A stretch of DNA of 6,219 nt. Origin: Pseudomonadota bacterium (GTDB taxonomy: Bacteria > Pseudomonadota > Alphaproteobacteria > Rhizobiales > Rhizobiaceae). Under the pieces are notes generated by a model. It saw only the letters and a list, made by a program, of their open reading frames with translations. It was not told the DNA's origin and did not search any database. This document shows positions 1 through 4,868 of the stretch, in pieces. Positions within the stretch are counted from its first letter, which is position 1. Each line of letters opens with the position of its first letter. Location of the stretch: positions 1-6,219 of the forward strand of contig JAEWOP010000099.1 in the NCBI GenBank assembly GCA_023399635.1, in the 5' to 3' direction. Made by a program: the position numbers and the translations under genes.

Positions 1-632
1 TCGTCGAAGAAGTAGCTCGTGGTGCTTTCGTAGGTCTTCAGCTTGTCGCCTTCCGCCGCAACAAGCGATGCGAGGCGGGGGGAGACTTCGAAACCCTCGG
101 TGGCCAGATTGATGGCAGGATCCAGCAGGTCGGACCATTCGAACTTGCCCAGCCGCGAATGAACCTCGTGCATCAGCTTGACGGTGCCTGGTGTGCCAAC
201 CGAGCGCCCGCCGACCACAGCCTCCATGAACTTCAGCGGCTGCCCCTGGTTATCGAGAAAGAGTTTTGGCGTCGCCTCCATGGGCGCGGTCTCTCGTCCG
301 TCATAGGTGGTGATCTTGCCGGAGGATGCCTCGTAGTAGACGAGAAAGGCGCCGCCGCCGAGGCCGGAGCTCTGAGGCTCGACCAAGCCGAGCACCGTTT
401 GCACGGCAACCATGGCATCGATGGCGTTGCCACCCTTTGAAAGGATGTCACGTCCGGCCTGTGCGGCAAGCGGGTTGGCCGCGGCAACCATGAATTTCGC
501 CGCTTCCACTCTCGTCGTTGATGCAATGGCCGTTGCCCTCTCGGGAGCGACCGCATCGGCGGCCTGCTGCGCCGTCGCCGGTGATGCCAACGCAAGGGCG
601 AATAGAAGTAGCCCGATATCCTGTACCCGCAT
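1..632 (-). CDS. ggt: Gamma-glutamyltransferase, N-terminal part (cut by left edge)
   Basis: This family (EC 2.3.2.2) cleaves the gamma-glutamyl bond of glutathione and related amides and passes the glutamyl group to water or an amino acid; bacterial members are usually periplasmic. Here 210 whole codons are visible. Residues 1-21 look like a signal peptide: Arg2, a hydrophobic core LLLFALALA, then an ATA cleavage motif. Mature-protein signatures follow: GGNAIDAM (67-74), EPQSSGLGGGAF (85-96), and DGRETAP (111-117), whose Arg113 matches the Arg that binds the substrate carboxylate in E. coli GGT. GTPGTV (146-151) is also typical. The start is set by an AGGAGG (638-643) five bases upstream and by the signal peptide directly after Met1. 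The self-cleavage site and catalytic Thr belong to the small subunit and lie outside the window, so activity cannot be judged. The family is clear; the exact substrate is not. Confidence 0.93.
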   Translation of the reverse strand, partial: MRVQDIGLLLFALALASPATAQQAADAVAPERATAIASTTRVEAAKFMVAAANPLAAQAGRDILSKGGNAIDAMVAVQTVLGLVEPQSSGLGGGAFLVYYEASSGKITTYDGRETAPMEATPKLFLDNQGQPLKFMEAVVGGRSVGTPGTVKLMHEVHSRLGKFEWSDLLDPAINLATEGFEVSPRLASLVAAEGDKLKTYESTTSYFFD

Positions 633-655
633 GTCTACCTCCTGCCACCGTCATC

Positions 656-686
656 GCCGCTCCACGTCCTGAGGAAGTGGAGCGGC
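656..686 (-). terminator. Perfect 10-bp hairpin between the GGDEF gene and ggt
   Basis: Arms GCCGCTCCAC (656-665) and GTGGAGCGGC (677-686) are exact reverse complements. The 11-base loop can add a 3-bp inner stem (TCC/GGA around TGA) after one G-A mismatch. The hairpin starts 46 bases after the GGDEF stop codon and ends 13 bases before the ggt Shine-Dalgarno. No T-run follows on either strand, so it is not a classic intrinsic terminator. It could be a weak or Rho-assisted terminator, an RNA-stabilising 3' end, or a leader structure of ggt. The structure is seen directly; the role is inferred. Confidence 0.4.
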
Positions 687-732
687 TATGACGAGCGACA
701 AGAGGAACTGGGCAGGAGCGAACGGTAAGCGA

Positions 733-1986
733 TCAGCCCTGAGCCACGCGGGCTATGCGACGCAATGCCGTCACCTGTTCACTCGCCGGGAGCTCTAGAG
801 CCATTTCGTGCTTGGACAGCAAGGAAGCGGAGGGAACGATCGTCGCACCGGCAGGCTGGTCGATGGCCGTGCAGTTGCGGCCGGCGGCTTTCGCGACATA
901 AAGCGCACGGTCCGCGGCAGTCATCAGGGGATCCAGCCCCGCGTCCGCTGCCGAGTCCAAGGCAATACCGGCGCTGACCGTAACGGTGACCGGATGTCCC
1001 GCAGCAGCAATCGTCTGGAGAGCGAGCGTCATACGCAGGCCCTCCGCAATGCTGGCGGCTTCAACGAAATCGGAGACCCGCAAGATTGCTGCGAACTCCT
1101 CGCCGCCCATGCGACCGAAGGAACCACGGTTGCCGATCGAGATCGTTGCGAGGCGGCAGAAGGCAGTGAGGACCGCATCGCCTCCGTGATGGCCACACCG
1201 GTCATTGATCTGCTTGAAGTCGTCGAGGTCGAAATGGACGAAGGCAATGAGTGGCTTGTCCCACCGCGCTTCCAAACGCAATCGGTCGAATTCGTCGAAC
1301 AAGCCGCGCCGGTTGAGAACGCCAGTAAGAGGATCCGTCACCGCGAGAGCCTTCAACTGCTCTGCCGTTCGCTCCGTCAGCATCTGCGCTCCGGTCAGCA
1401 CGGCAGCAACGAAGCAGAAAGCGCCCGGAAGCAGCACGAGAGCAGGCGAGGGAACCGTGGTGAAGGAAGTCGCCGACGAGAGTGCAGCGAGTATCGCATT
1501 GGTAAGGCTGGCGGCGATGTGGATGCCGAGGATGATTGCCAGTACCCGACGCGCCCAAGTGATCTTCTTGTCGGTGCGCAAGAGAATGGCGATGAAAATG
1601 GCAAAGCCGACGCTGGCGGAAAGGTTATAGAGCACGACCCTGGCGCTAAATCCCTCGCGAATGAACGGAAGCATCATGCCGCCCACCCATAAGAGAGCAG
1701 GGATCATGACATAGCCTTCGATCCGGCGACCATCAAACTGCCGCATGCCACCGATGAGCATTCCGATCGACCCGAGGATCAATAGATTGGCGATCTCGAT
1801 CGACAGGAAGGGCGAGATCTGCGGCCGCAGCCCAACCAGGAGGAGGCCTGCTGCTAGCAGGAAGAAGCCGCAGCTCCAGCTCAGGGCGAAGCGATGACTA
1901 CGCTCGCGCGTCCACCACGCCACGAGCAGAAGGCTAAGCGTCAGCGCCTGCGCCGCCCATATTATGAGCCCGGTCAGGATATCCAT
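733..1986 (-). CDS. Membrane-anchored GGDEF diguanylate cyclase
   Basis: The 417-residue protein probably makes cyclic di-GMP from two GTP at the inner membrane. By eye, residues 5-203 hold six or seven hydrophobic helices (about 7-26, 34-53, 62-82, 91-108, 117-137, 146-170, 181-203); I recognise no named sensor domain there. A GGDEF domain follows at about 213-374: DPLTGVLNRRG (218-228), the metal- and base-binding stretch DLDDFKQIND (253-262), the active-site loop GGEEF (294-298), and AADRALYVAKAAGRN (357-371). All catalytic signatures are present. The allosteric I-site RxxD, expected just upstream of GGEEF, is replaced by GNRG (285-288). A 43-residue tail of unknown role follows. The start is supported by AAGGGGA upstream and the first hydrophobic helix directly after Met1. 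The gene is divergent from clpP and upstream of ggt on the same strand. The input signal and physiological output are unknown. Confidence 0.92.
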   Translation of the reverse strand: MDILTGLIIWAAQALTLSLLLVAWWTRERSHRFALSWSCGFFLLAAGLLLVGLRPQISPFLSIEIANLLILGSIGMLIGGMRQFDGRRIEGYVMIPALLWVGGMMLPFIREGFSARVVLYNLSASVGFAIFIAILLRTDKKITWARRVLAIILGIHIAASLTNAILAALSSATSFTTVPSPALVLLPGAFCFVAAVLTGAQMLTERTAEQLKALAVTDPLTGVLNRRGLFDEFDRLRLEARWDKPLIAFVHFDLDDFKQINDRCGHHGGDAVLTAFCRLATISIGNRGSFGRMGGEEFAAILRVSDFVEAASIAEGLRMTLALQTIAAAGHPVTVTVSAGIALDSAADAGLDPLMTAADRALYVAKAAGRNCTAIDQPAGATIVPSASLLSKHEMALELPASEQVTALRRIARVAQG

Positions 1987-2072
1987 GGAAGCGTCCCCTT
2001 CTGCCGCCGATGGCTGTTACCCGTAGCGAAGAGTCTTTAAGGCCAGGTTGCCACGAAACCAGGGACCATGCA

Positions 2073-2143
2073 GCACCTCCTTTTCGCCTGATGTCTTTCT
2101 TTGGTCGGACCTTTGGAAAGATGCAGAGACGAAAGGGAGGTGC
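2073..2143. repeat. Imperfect 71-base palindromic element in the divergent spacer
   Basis: The outer arms are GCACCTCCTTTTCG (2073-2086) and CGAAAGGGAGGTGC (2130-2143), which pair at 13 of 14 positions. The centre is GGTC-G-GACC (2103-2111). Between outer arms and centre the halves match less well, with small bulges, giving roughly 27 pairs in all. Because of the symmetry, both strands read as similar short peptides (APPFRL...RKGGA), which argues that the small open frames here are by-products of a palindrome and not genes. Size, symmetry and intergenic place fit the palindromic repeats common in rhizobial genomes, but I cannot assign a named family and see no second full copy in the window. 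Confidence 0.6.
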
Positions 2144-2175
2144 CATCGGCGAGACAATATTGGAGGCAGTGGCTC

Positions 2176-2200
2176 GACTAGTTGGACCAGTTGACCAGTT
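2176..2200. repeat. Three tandem near-identical 8-mers
   Basis: GACTAGTT (2176-2183), GACCAGTT (2185-2192) and GACCAGTT (2193-2200) follow one another with start-to-start spacing of nine and eight bases. They lie 21 bases upstream of the first candidate clpP -35 box and 190 bases upstream of the GGDEF start. On the minus strand the unit reads AACTGGTC, which resembles half of a FadR/GntR-type operator, but no opposed half-site completes it. It could be a regulator-binding array or chance. Confidence 0.4.
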
Positions 2201-2220
2201 AAGGATATCCACGCCGCCGT

Positions 2221-2266
2221 CTTGAAGTGCCTGCCCTTGACACTCTATGTAGGGCTTGACCTATTC
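2221..2266 (+). promoter_or_regulatory. Candidate overlapping clpP promoters
   Basis: Two promoter-like pairs overlap. The first is CTTGAA (2221-2226), 18 bases, then CTATGT (2245-2250), close to the CTTG...CYTATNT form described for alphaproteobacterial heat-shock (RpoH) promoters. The second is TTGACA (2237-2242), 17 bases, then CCTATT (2260-2265), close to a housekeeping promoter. Either would give a leader of about 50-65 bases before the clpP start. ClpP belongs to the heat-shock regulon in E. coli, so dual control would make sense. Assignment is by motif only. Confidence 0.5.
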
Positions 2267-2281
2267 CACTTTGATTCCGGG

Positions 2282-2302
2282 GCTTGCGAGCCTTCGGCAA
2301 GC
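2282..2302 (+). other. Small hairpin in the clpP leader
   Basis: GCTTGC (2282-2287) and GCAAGC (2297-2302) are exact inverted repeats around a nine-base loop. An alternative pairing, GGCT (2281-2284) with AGCC (2289-2292), uses some of the same bases. The structure ends six bases before the AAAGGA ribosome binding site (2309-2314) of clpP, so it could modulate translation, but it is short enough to occur by chance. Confidence 0.35.
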
Positions 2303-2319
2303 AATGACAAAGGACTGAC

Positions 2320-2952
2320 ATGAAAAACCCCGTCGATACCGCCATGGCTCTGGTTCCGATGGTCGTGGAGCAGACCAATCGCGGCGAGCGGTCCTACGAC
2401 ATCTATTCGCGGCTCCTGAAGGAGCGGATCATCTTTCTGACGGGCCCAGTGGAAGATTACATGGCTTCCCTGATCTGCGCCCAGCTTCTCTTCCTCGAGG
2501 CGGAAAACCCGAAGAAGGAAATCGCTCTCTATATCAATTCGCCAGGCGGCGTTGTGACTGCGGGAATGGCCATCTACGACACCATGCAGTTCATCAAGCC
2601 CGCGGTTTCGACGTTGTGCATAGGTCAGGCGGCGTCCATGGGCTCGCTGCTGCTGGCTGCGGGCGAGAAGGGCATGCGGTTTGCAACGCCGAACTCTCGC
2701 ATTATGGTTCATCAGCCCTCTGGTGGTTTCCAGGGGCAGGCGTCCGATATCGAGCGCCATGCTCGTGACATATTGAAGATGAAGAGACGCCTGAACGAGG
2801 TGTACGAGAAGCACACAGGTCGGACGTACGAGGAAGTTGAAACTACCCTCGATCGGGACCACTTCATGGATGCGGACGAGGCTAAGGCCTGGGGTGTCAT
2901 CGACAAGATCCTCACCTCGCGCGAGGAACTTGAAGGCGCATCCGCGAATTGA
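2320..2952 (+). CDS. clpP: ATP-dependent Clp protease proteolytic subunit ClpP
   Basis: ClpP is a cytoplasmic serine peptidase that forms a double seven-membered ring and degrades proteins unfolded and fed to it by ClpX or ClpA. The 210-residue length is normal. The catalytic triad is present: Ser106 in GQAASMGS, His131 in RIMVHQPSGG, and Asp180 in LDRDHF, matching E. coli Ser111, His136 and Asp185. The oxyanion-region motif NSPGG (73-77) and the handle-helix region after residue 140 are intact. The N-terminus MKNPVDTAMALVP is typical of the main rhizobial ClpP and includes a short propeptide that is probably removed. Start choice rests on AAAGGA five bases upstream and on this conserved N-terminus. 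It lies 277 bases upstream of clpX, its partner. Rhizobia often carry several clpP genes; this one, beside clpX, is the housekeeping copy by context. Confidence 0.98.
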   Translation: MKNPVDTAMALVPMVVEQTNRGERSYDIYSRLLKERIIFLTGPVEDYMASLICAQLLFLEAENPKKEIALYINSPGGVVTAGMAIYDTMQFIKPAVSTLCIGQAASMGSLLLAAGEKGMRFATPNSRIMVHQPSGGFQGQASDIERHARDILKMKRRLNEVYEKHTGRTYEEVETTLDRDHFMDADEAKAWGVIDKILTSREELEGASAN

Positions 2953-2974
2953 TCGGTCGTTATCGCGTCCCAAT

Positions 2975-2998
2975 GTCACCTGCATGTGACGATGCAGG
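2975..2998 (+). other. Two mutually exclusive hairpins after clpP
   Basis: GTCAC (2975-2979) can pair with GTGAC (2986-2990) around CTGCAT. Alternatively CCTGCAT (2979-2985) can pair with ATGCAGG (2992-2998) around GTGACG. Each stem uses the other's loop, so only one can form at a time. The second stem is the longer (7 bp) and is followed by GG and TTT, a poor terminator-like tail. It begins 22 bases after the clpP stop and may be a partial terminator, a processing site, or a 3'-end stabiliser. Confidence 0.4.
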
Positions 2999-3036
2999 GG
3001 TTTCAAGGGGACGGGAAACCGGTATTAGTATCCGTT

Positions 3037-3056
3037 AATGCTGTGTAGAGCATTTT
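3037..3056 (+). terminator. Weak terminator-like hairpin in the clpP-clpX spacer
   Basis: AATGCT (3037-3042) and AGCATT (3049-3054) pair perfectly around a six-base loop and run into TTTT (3053-3056). The stem is short and AT-rich, so termination would be weak at best. A further AGCATT at 3063-3068 could compete for the left arm. Confidence 0.25.
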
Positions 3057-3094
3057 CCGCATAGCATTGGGAGTCATACGGGGGGCCGTTGCCG

Positions 3095-3120
3095 CCGGTC
3101 TGGATCATGGTCTAGACCGG
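3095..3120 (+). other. Inverted repeat in the clpX leader
   Basis: CCGGTCT (3095-3101) and AGACCGG (3114-3120) are exact reverse complements around a 12-base loop. The loop's 3' end holds a second GGTCT (3109-3113), so the right arm has two possible partners. Its place about 110 bases before clpX allows an operator or a leader hairpin; nothing decides between them. Confidence 0.35.
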
Positions 3121-3140
3121 TAGAGTACCCCGGGCAAGGT

Positions 3141-3169
3141 CGCCACGCATTGACAGATGCGGCGTGGCG
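3141..3169 (+). other. Strong hairpin upstream of clpX
   Basis: CGCCACGC (3141-3148) and GCGTGGCG (3162-3169) pair perfectly over 8 bp. An alternative fold pairs CGCCA with TGGCG and CGCAT (3146-3150) with ATGCG (3157-3161), leaving a three-base bulge and a six-base loop. A TTGACA (3150-3155) sits in the loop, but no convincing -10 box follows at 16-18 bases, so I do not call a promoter here. The hairpin ends about 50 bases before the clpX ribosome binding site. Confidence 0.4.
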
Positions 3170-3229
3170 GCAGGCAATGAGTGTACCGCGCCCGGGAACG
3201 GGACGTCGGAGTGCTGGAAGGAAAGTGAT

Positions 3230-4507
3230 ATGAGCAAAGTCAGCGGCAGCAACGGCGGCGACTCCAAGAATACTCTCTATTGTTCGTTCTGCGGCAAGAG
3301 CCAGCACGAAGTCCGCAAGCTGATTGCCGGACCGACGGTGTTCATCTGCGATGAATGCGTCGAACTCTGCATGGACATCATCCGGGAAGAGAACAAGACC
3401 TCGATGGTGAAGTCGCGTGAAGGCGTCCCGACGCCTCAGGACATCATCAAGGTTCTCGACGAATACGTGATCGGCCAGCAGCAGGCCAAGCGCATCCTAT
3501 CTGTTGCTGTGCACAACCATTACAAGCGGTTGGCACATGCTTCCAAGGGTGGTGAGGTCGAGCTGGCGAAGTCGAACATCATGCTGGTCGGCCCGACCGG
3601 CTGTGGCAAGACTTATCTCGCCCAAACGCTCGCTCGCATCATCGACGTGCCGTTTACAATGGCTGACGCCACAACGCTGACGGAAGCGGGTTACGTGGGC
3701 GAGGATGTGGAAAATATCATCCTCAAGCTTCTGCAGGCAGCAGACTACAACGTTGAGCGTGCTCAGCGCGGCATCGTCTATATCGACGAAGTCGACAAGA
3801 TTTCGCGCAAGTCCGACAATCCATCGATCACCCGCGACGTTTCAGGTGAAGGCGTGCAGCAGGCGCTTCTGAAGATCATGGAAGGTACAGTGGCTTCCGT
3901 ACCGCCGCAGGGTGGGCGCAAGCATCCGCAGCAGGAGTTCCTGCAGGTGGATACCACCAACATTCTGTTCATTTGCGGCGGCGCATTTGCGGGTCTCGAC
4001 AAGATCATCTCTGCCCGGGGCGAGAAGACGTCGATCGGTTTTGGTGCGACCGTCAAAGCGGAAGACGATCGGCGCGTGGGCGAAGTTCTGCGTGAACTGG
4101 AGCCGGAAGACTTGGTCAAGTTCGGCCTCATCCCCGAATTCATCGGCCGCCTTCCGGTTCTGGCCACCCTCGAGGACCTCGACGAGGATGCACTGATCCA
4201 GATTCTGTCGGAGCCGAAGAACGCCCTGATCAAGCAGTACCAGCGCCTGTTCGAGATGGAAGACGTGGAACTGACCTTCCACGAGGACGCCCTGCGCGAA
4301 ATCGCCAAGAAGGCGATCATCCGCAAGACCGGCGCCCGCGGCCTGCGGTCGATCATGGAGAAGATCCTGCTCGACACGATGTTTGAGCTGCCGGCGCTGG
4401 AAGGTGTTCGTGAGGTGGTTATCTCTGAAGAGGTTGTCCGCGGGACAGCGCGTCCGCTCTACATCTACGCTGACAGGCAGGAGGAAAAGGCGAACGTCTC
4501 CGCCTGA
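3230..4507 (+). CDS. clpX: ATP-dependent unfoldase ClpX
   Basis: ClpX is a hexameric AAA+ ring that unfolds tagged or native substrates and threads them into ClpP. The 425-residue product is of normal length. An N-terminal zinc-binding domain has four Cys (18, 21, 40, 43) for substrate and adaptor binding. Walker A is GPTGCGKT (121-128), the pore loop GYVG is at 154-157, Walker B is IVYIDE with Asp186/Glu187, the RKH loop is at 230-232, the IGF loop that docks on ClpP is at 269-271, Arg307 lies in the EFIGRLP motif, and sensor-2 GAR is at 368-370. All key residues are intact. The start is ATG 3230, seven bases after AAGGA (3218-3222), giving the usual MSKVSG start. A longer in-frame reading from GTG 3164 would add 22 residues unlike the family and runs through a hairpin. 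The gene follows clpP and ends in a strong terminator. Confidence 0.98.
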   Translation: MSKVSGSNGGDSKNTLYCSFCGKSQHEVRKLIAGPTVFICDECVELCMDIIREENKTSMVKSREGVPTPQDIIKVLDEYVIGQQQAKRILSVAVHNHYKRLAHASKGGEVELAKSNIMLVGPTGCGKTYLAQTLARIIDVPFTMADATTLTEAGYVGEDVENIILKLLQAADYNVERAQRGIVYIDEVDKISRKSDNPSITRDVSGEGVQQALLKIMEGTVASVPPQGGRKHPQQEFLQVDTTNILFICGGAFAGLDKIISARGEKTSIGFGATVKAEDDRRVGEVLRELEPEDLVKFGLIPEFIGRLPVLATLEDLDEDALIQILSEPKNALIKQYQRLFEMEDVELTFHEDALREIAKKAIIRKTGARGLRSIMEKILLDTMFELPALEGVREVVISEEVVRGTARPLYIYADRQEEKANVSA

Positions 4508-4528
4508 TGCCAACCTGAATCTTCTTTC

Positions 4529-4553
4529 AAAGAGGCCCGAAAGGGCCTCTTTT
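4529..4553 (+). terminator. Intrinsic terminator of clpX
   Basis: AAAGAGGCCC (4529-4538) and GGGCCTCTTT (4543-4552) pair over 10 bp around a GAAA tetraloop, and the right arm ends in a run of four T. It begins 22 bases after the clpX stop. This is a classic Rho-independent terminator and implies that most clpX transcription stops before lon. The flanking A and T runs give it some two-way character, but no gene faces it from the right. Confidence 0.92.
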
Positions 4554-4590
4554 CGTTGCGGCCGAGGGGTAAGGCAGGCACAAGGCCAAG

Positions 4591-4650
4591 AGCATTCATA
4601 ATGCTTCGCGCGAATCTGATTTGCGGCTATGATCGAAGATCAGGATTCGC
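4591..4650. repeat. Pair of adjacent inverted repeats in the clpX-lon spacer
   Basis: First, AGCATT-CAT-AATGCT (4591-4605) is a perfect palindrome with a three-base centre. Four bases later, GCGAATCTGAT (4610-4620) pairs with ATCA-G-GATTCGC (4639-4650) over 11 bp with one bulged G. An inner GATC-GAA-GATC (4631-4641) can compete for part of it. No open frame with a ribosome binding site lies here. The block resembles intergenic palindromic repeat material, or it may be leftover regulatory sites upstream of lon. Confidence 0.4.
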
Positions 4651-4670
4651 CAGCACGTGTGGTGGCCGAG

Positions 4671-4683
4671 CAATCATTGATTG
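4671..4683. promoter_or_regulatory. 13-base perfect palindrome, possible operator
   Basis: CAATCA-T-TGATTG is a perfect 6-1-6 dyad lying 85 bases upstream of the candidate lon -35 box. Such odd-length dyads often bind a dimeric regulator, but I cannot match it to a known regulator and chance is possible. Confidence 0.3.
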
Positions 4684-4717
4684 AAGCACTCTCTCCTGTA
4701 TGTGCAGTACCCGCGTT

Positions 4718-4767
4718 CCTCGCTCCTGGCGGGCCCTCATATCCCAAGGCCAAAGGGGGCAGCGAGG
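4718..4767. repeat. Long stem-loop directly upstream of the lon -35 box
   Basis: CCTCGCT (4718-4724) and AGCGAGG (4761-4767) pair perfectly across a 36-base interior. Inside it TGGC (4727-4730) can pair with GCCA (4749-4752), and GGG (4731-4733) with CCC (4743-4745). The right arm ends one base before CTTGAA (4768). It may be a regulator-binding region, a palindromic repeat, or a structure in a longer lon transcript starting farther upstream. Confidence 0.4.
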
Positions 4768-4796
4768 CTTGAAATCACTGGTCAGACACTCCACTT
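4768..4796 (+). promoter_or_regulatory. Candidate heat-shock-type promoter of lon
   Basis: CTTGAA (4768-4773) is followed after 17 bases by CCACTT (4791-4796). CTTGAA with a CCANNT-like -10 fits rhizobial RpoH promoters as I recall them, and Lon is a heat-shock protein in E. coli. Transcription would begin near 4803, giving a leader of about 65 bases. An inverted repeat, CCACTTG (4791-4797) with CAAGTGG (4803-4809), covers the -10 and the likely start point and could act as an operator. Confidence 0.5.
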
Positions 4797-4810
4797 GCGG
4801 CTCAAGTGGT

Positions 4811-4853
4811 TTCCCTGGACGAGGGTCCAAGGGAAGGGTCCCGGAAACGGGAT
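4811..4853 (+). promoter_or_regulatory. Two tandem hairpins in the lon leader
   Basis: Hairpin one pairs TTCCCTGGAC (4811-4820) with GTCCAAGGGAA (4825-4835) over 10 bp with one bulged A and a four-base loop. Hairpin two is TCCCG-GAAA-CGGGA (4839-4852), a 5-bp stem with a stable GAAA tetraloop, extendable by a G-T pair. Hairpin two ends four bases before the AAAGGA ribosome binding site (4857-4862). TTTCC at 4810-4814 could instead pair with the AGGAA/GGAAG of the ribosome binding site region, so a translation switch is possible. The stems are seen directly; any control role is inferred. Confidence 0.45.
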
Positions 4854-4868
4854 ATGAAAGGAAGAAGA

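Noticed and set aside
808..1692. A 294-residue plus-strand open frame opposite the GGDEF gene
   Set aside because: It is very rich in charged residues and low in hydrophobic ones, as expected for an antisense reading, while the opposite strand carries a clear GGDEF domain.
2129..2146. Sigma-54-like TGGCAC on the minus strand before the GGDEF gene
   Set aside because: The required GC at the -12 position is missing (TC is found), so the GG-N10-GC rule fails.
1934..2225. Small open frames on both strands across the GGDEF-clpP spacer
   Set aside because: Their similar peptides on both strands come from the 71-base palindrome; neither has a convincing ribosome binding site, and the minus one overlaps the GGDEF start.
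2245..3006. A 253-residue open frame on the minus strand opposite clpP
   Set aside because: It covers the whole of clpP in antisense, whose catalytic motifs are clear, and shows no recognisable domain.
3164..3229. GTG start giving ClpX 22 extra N-terminal residues
   Set aside because: The added residues are unlike the family, the GTG lies within a hairpin arm, and ATG 3230 has a good ribosome binding site and the expected N-terminus.
4654..4659. CACGTG hexamer
   Set aside because: A single six-base palindrome is expected by chance at this base composition and has no clear bacterial meaning here.
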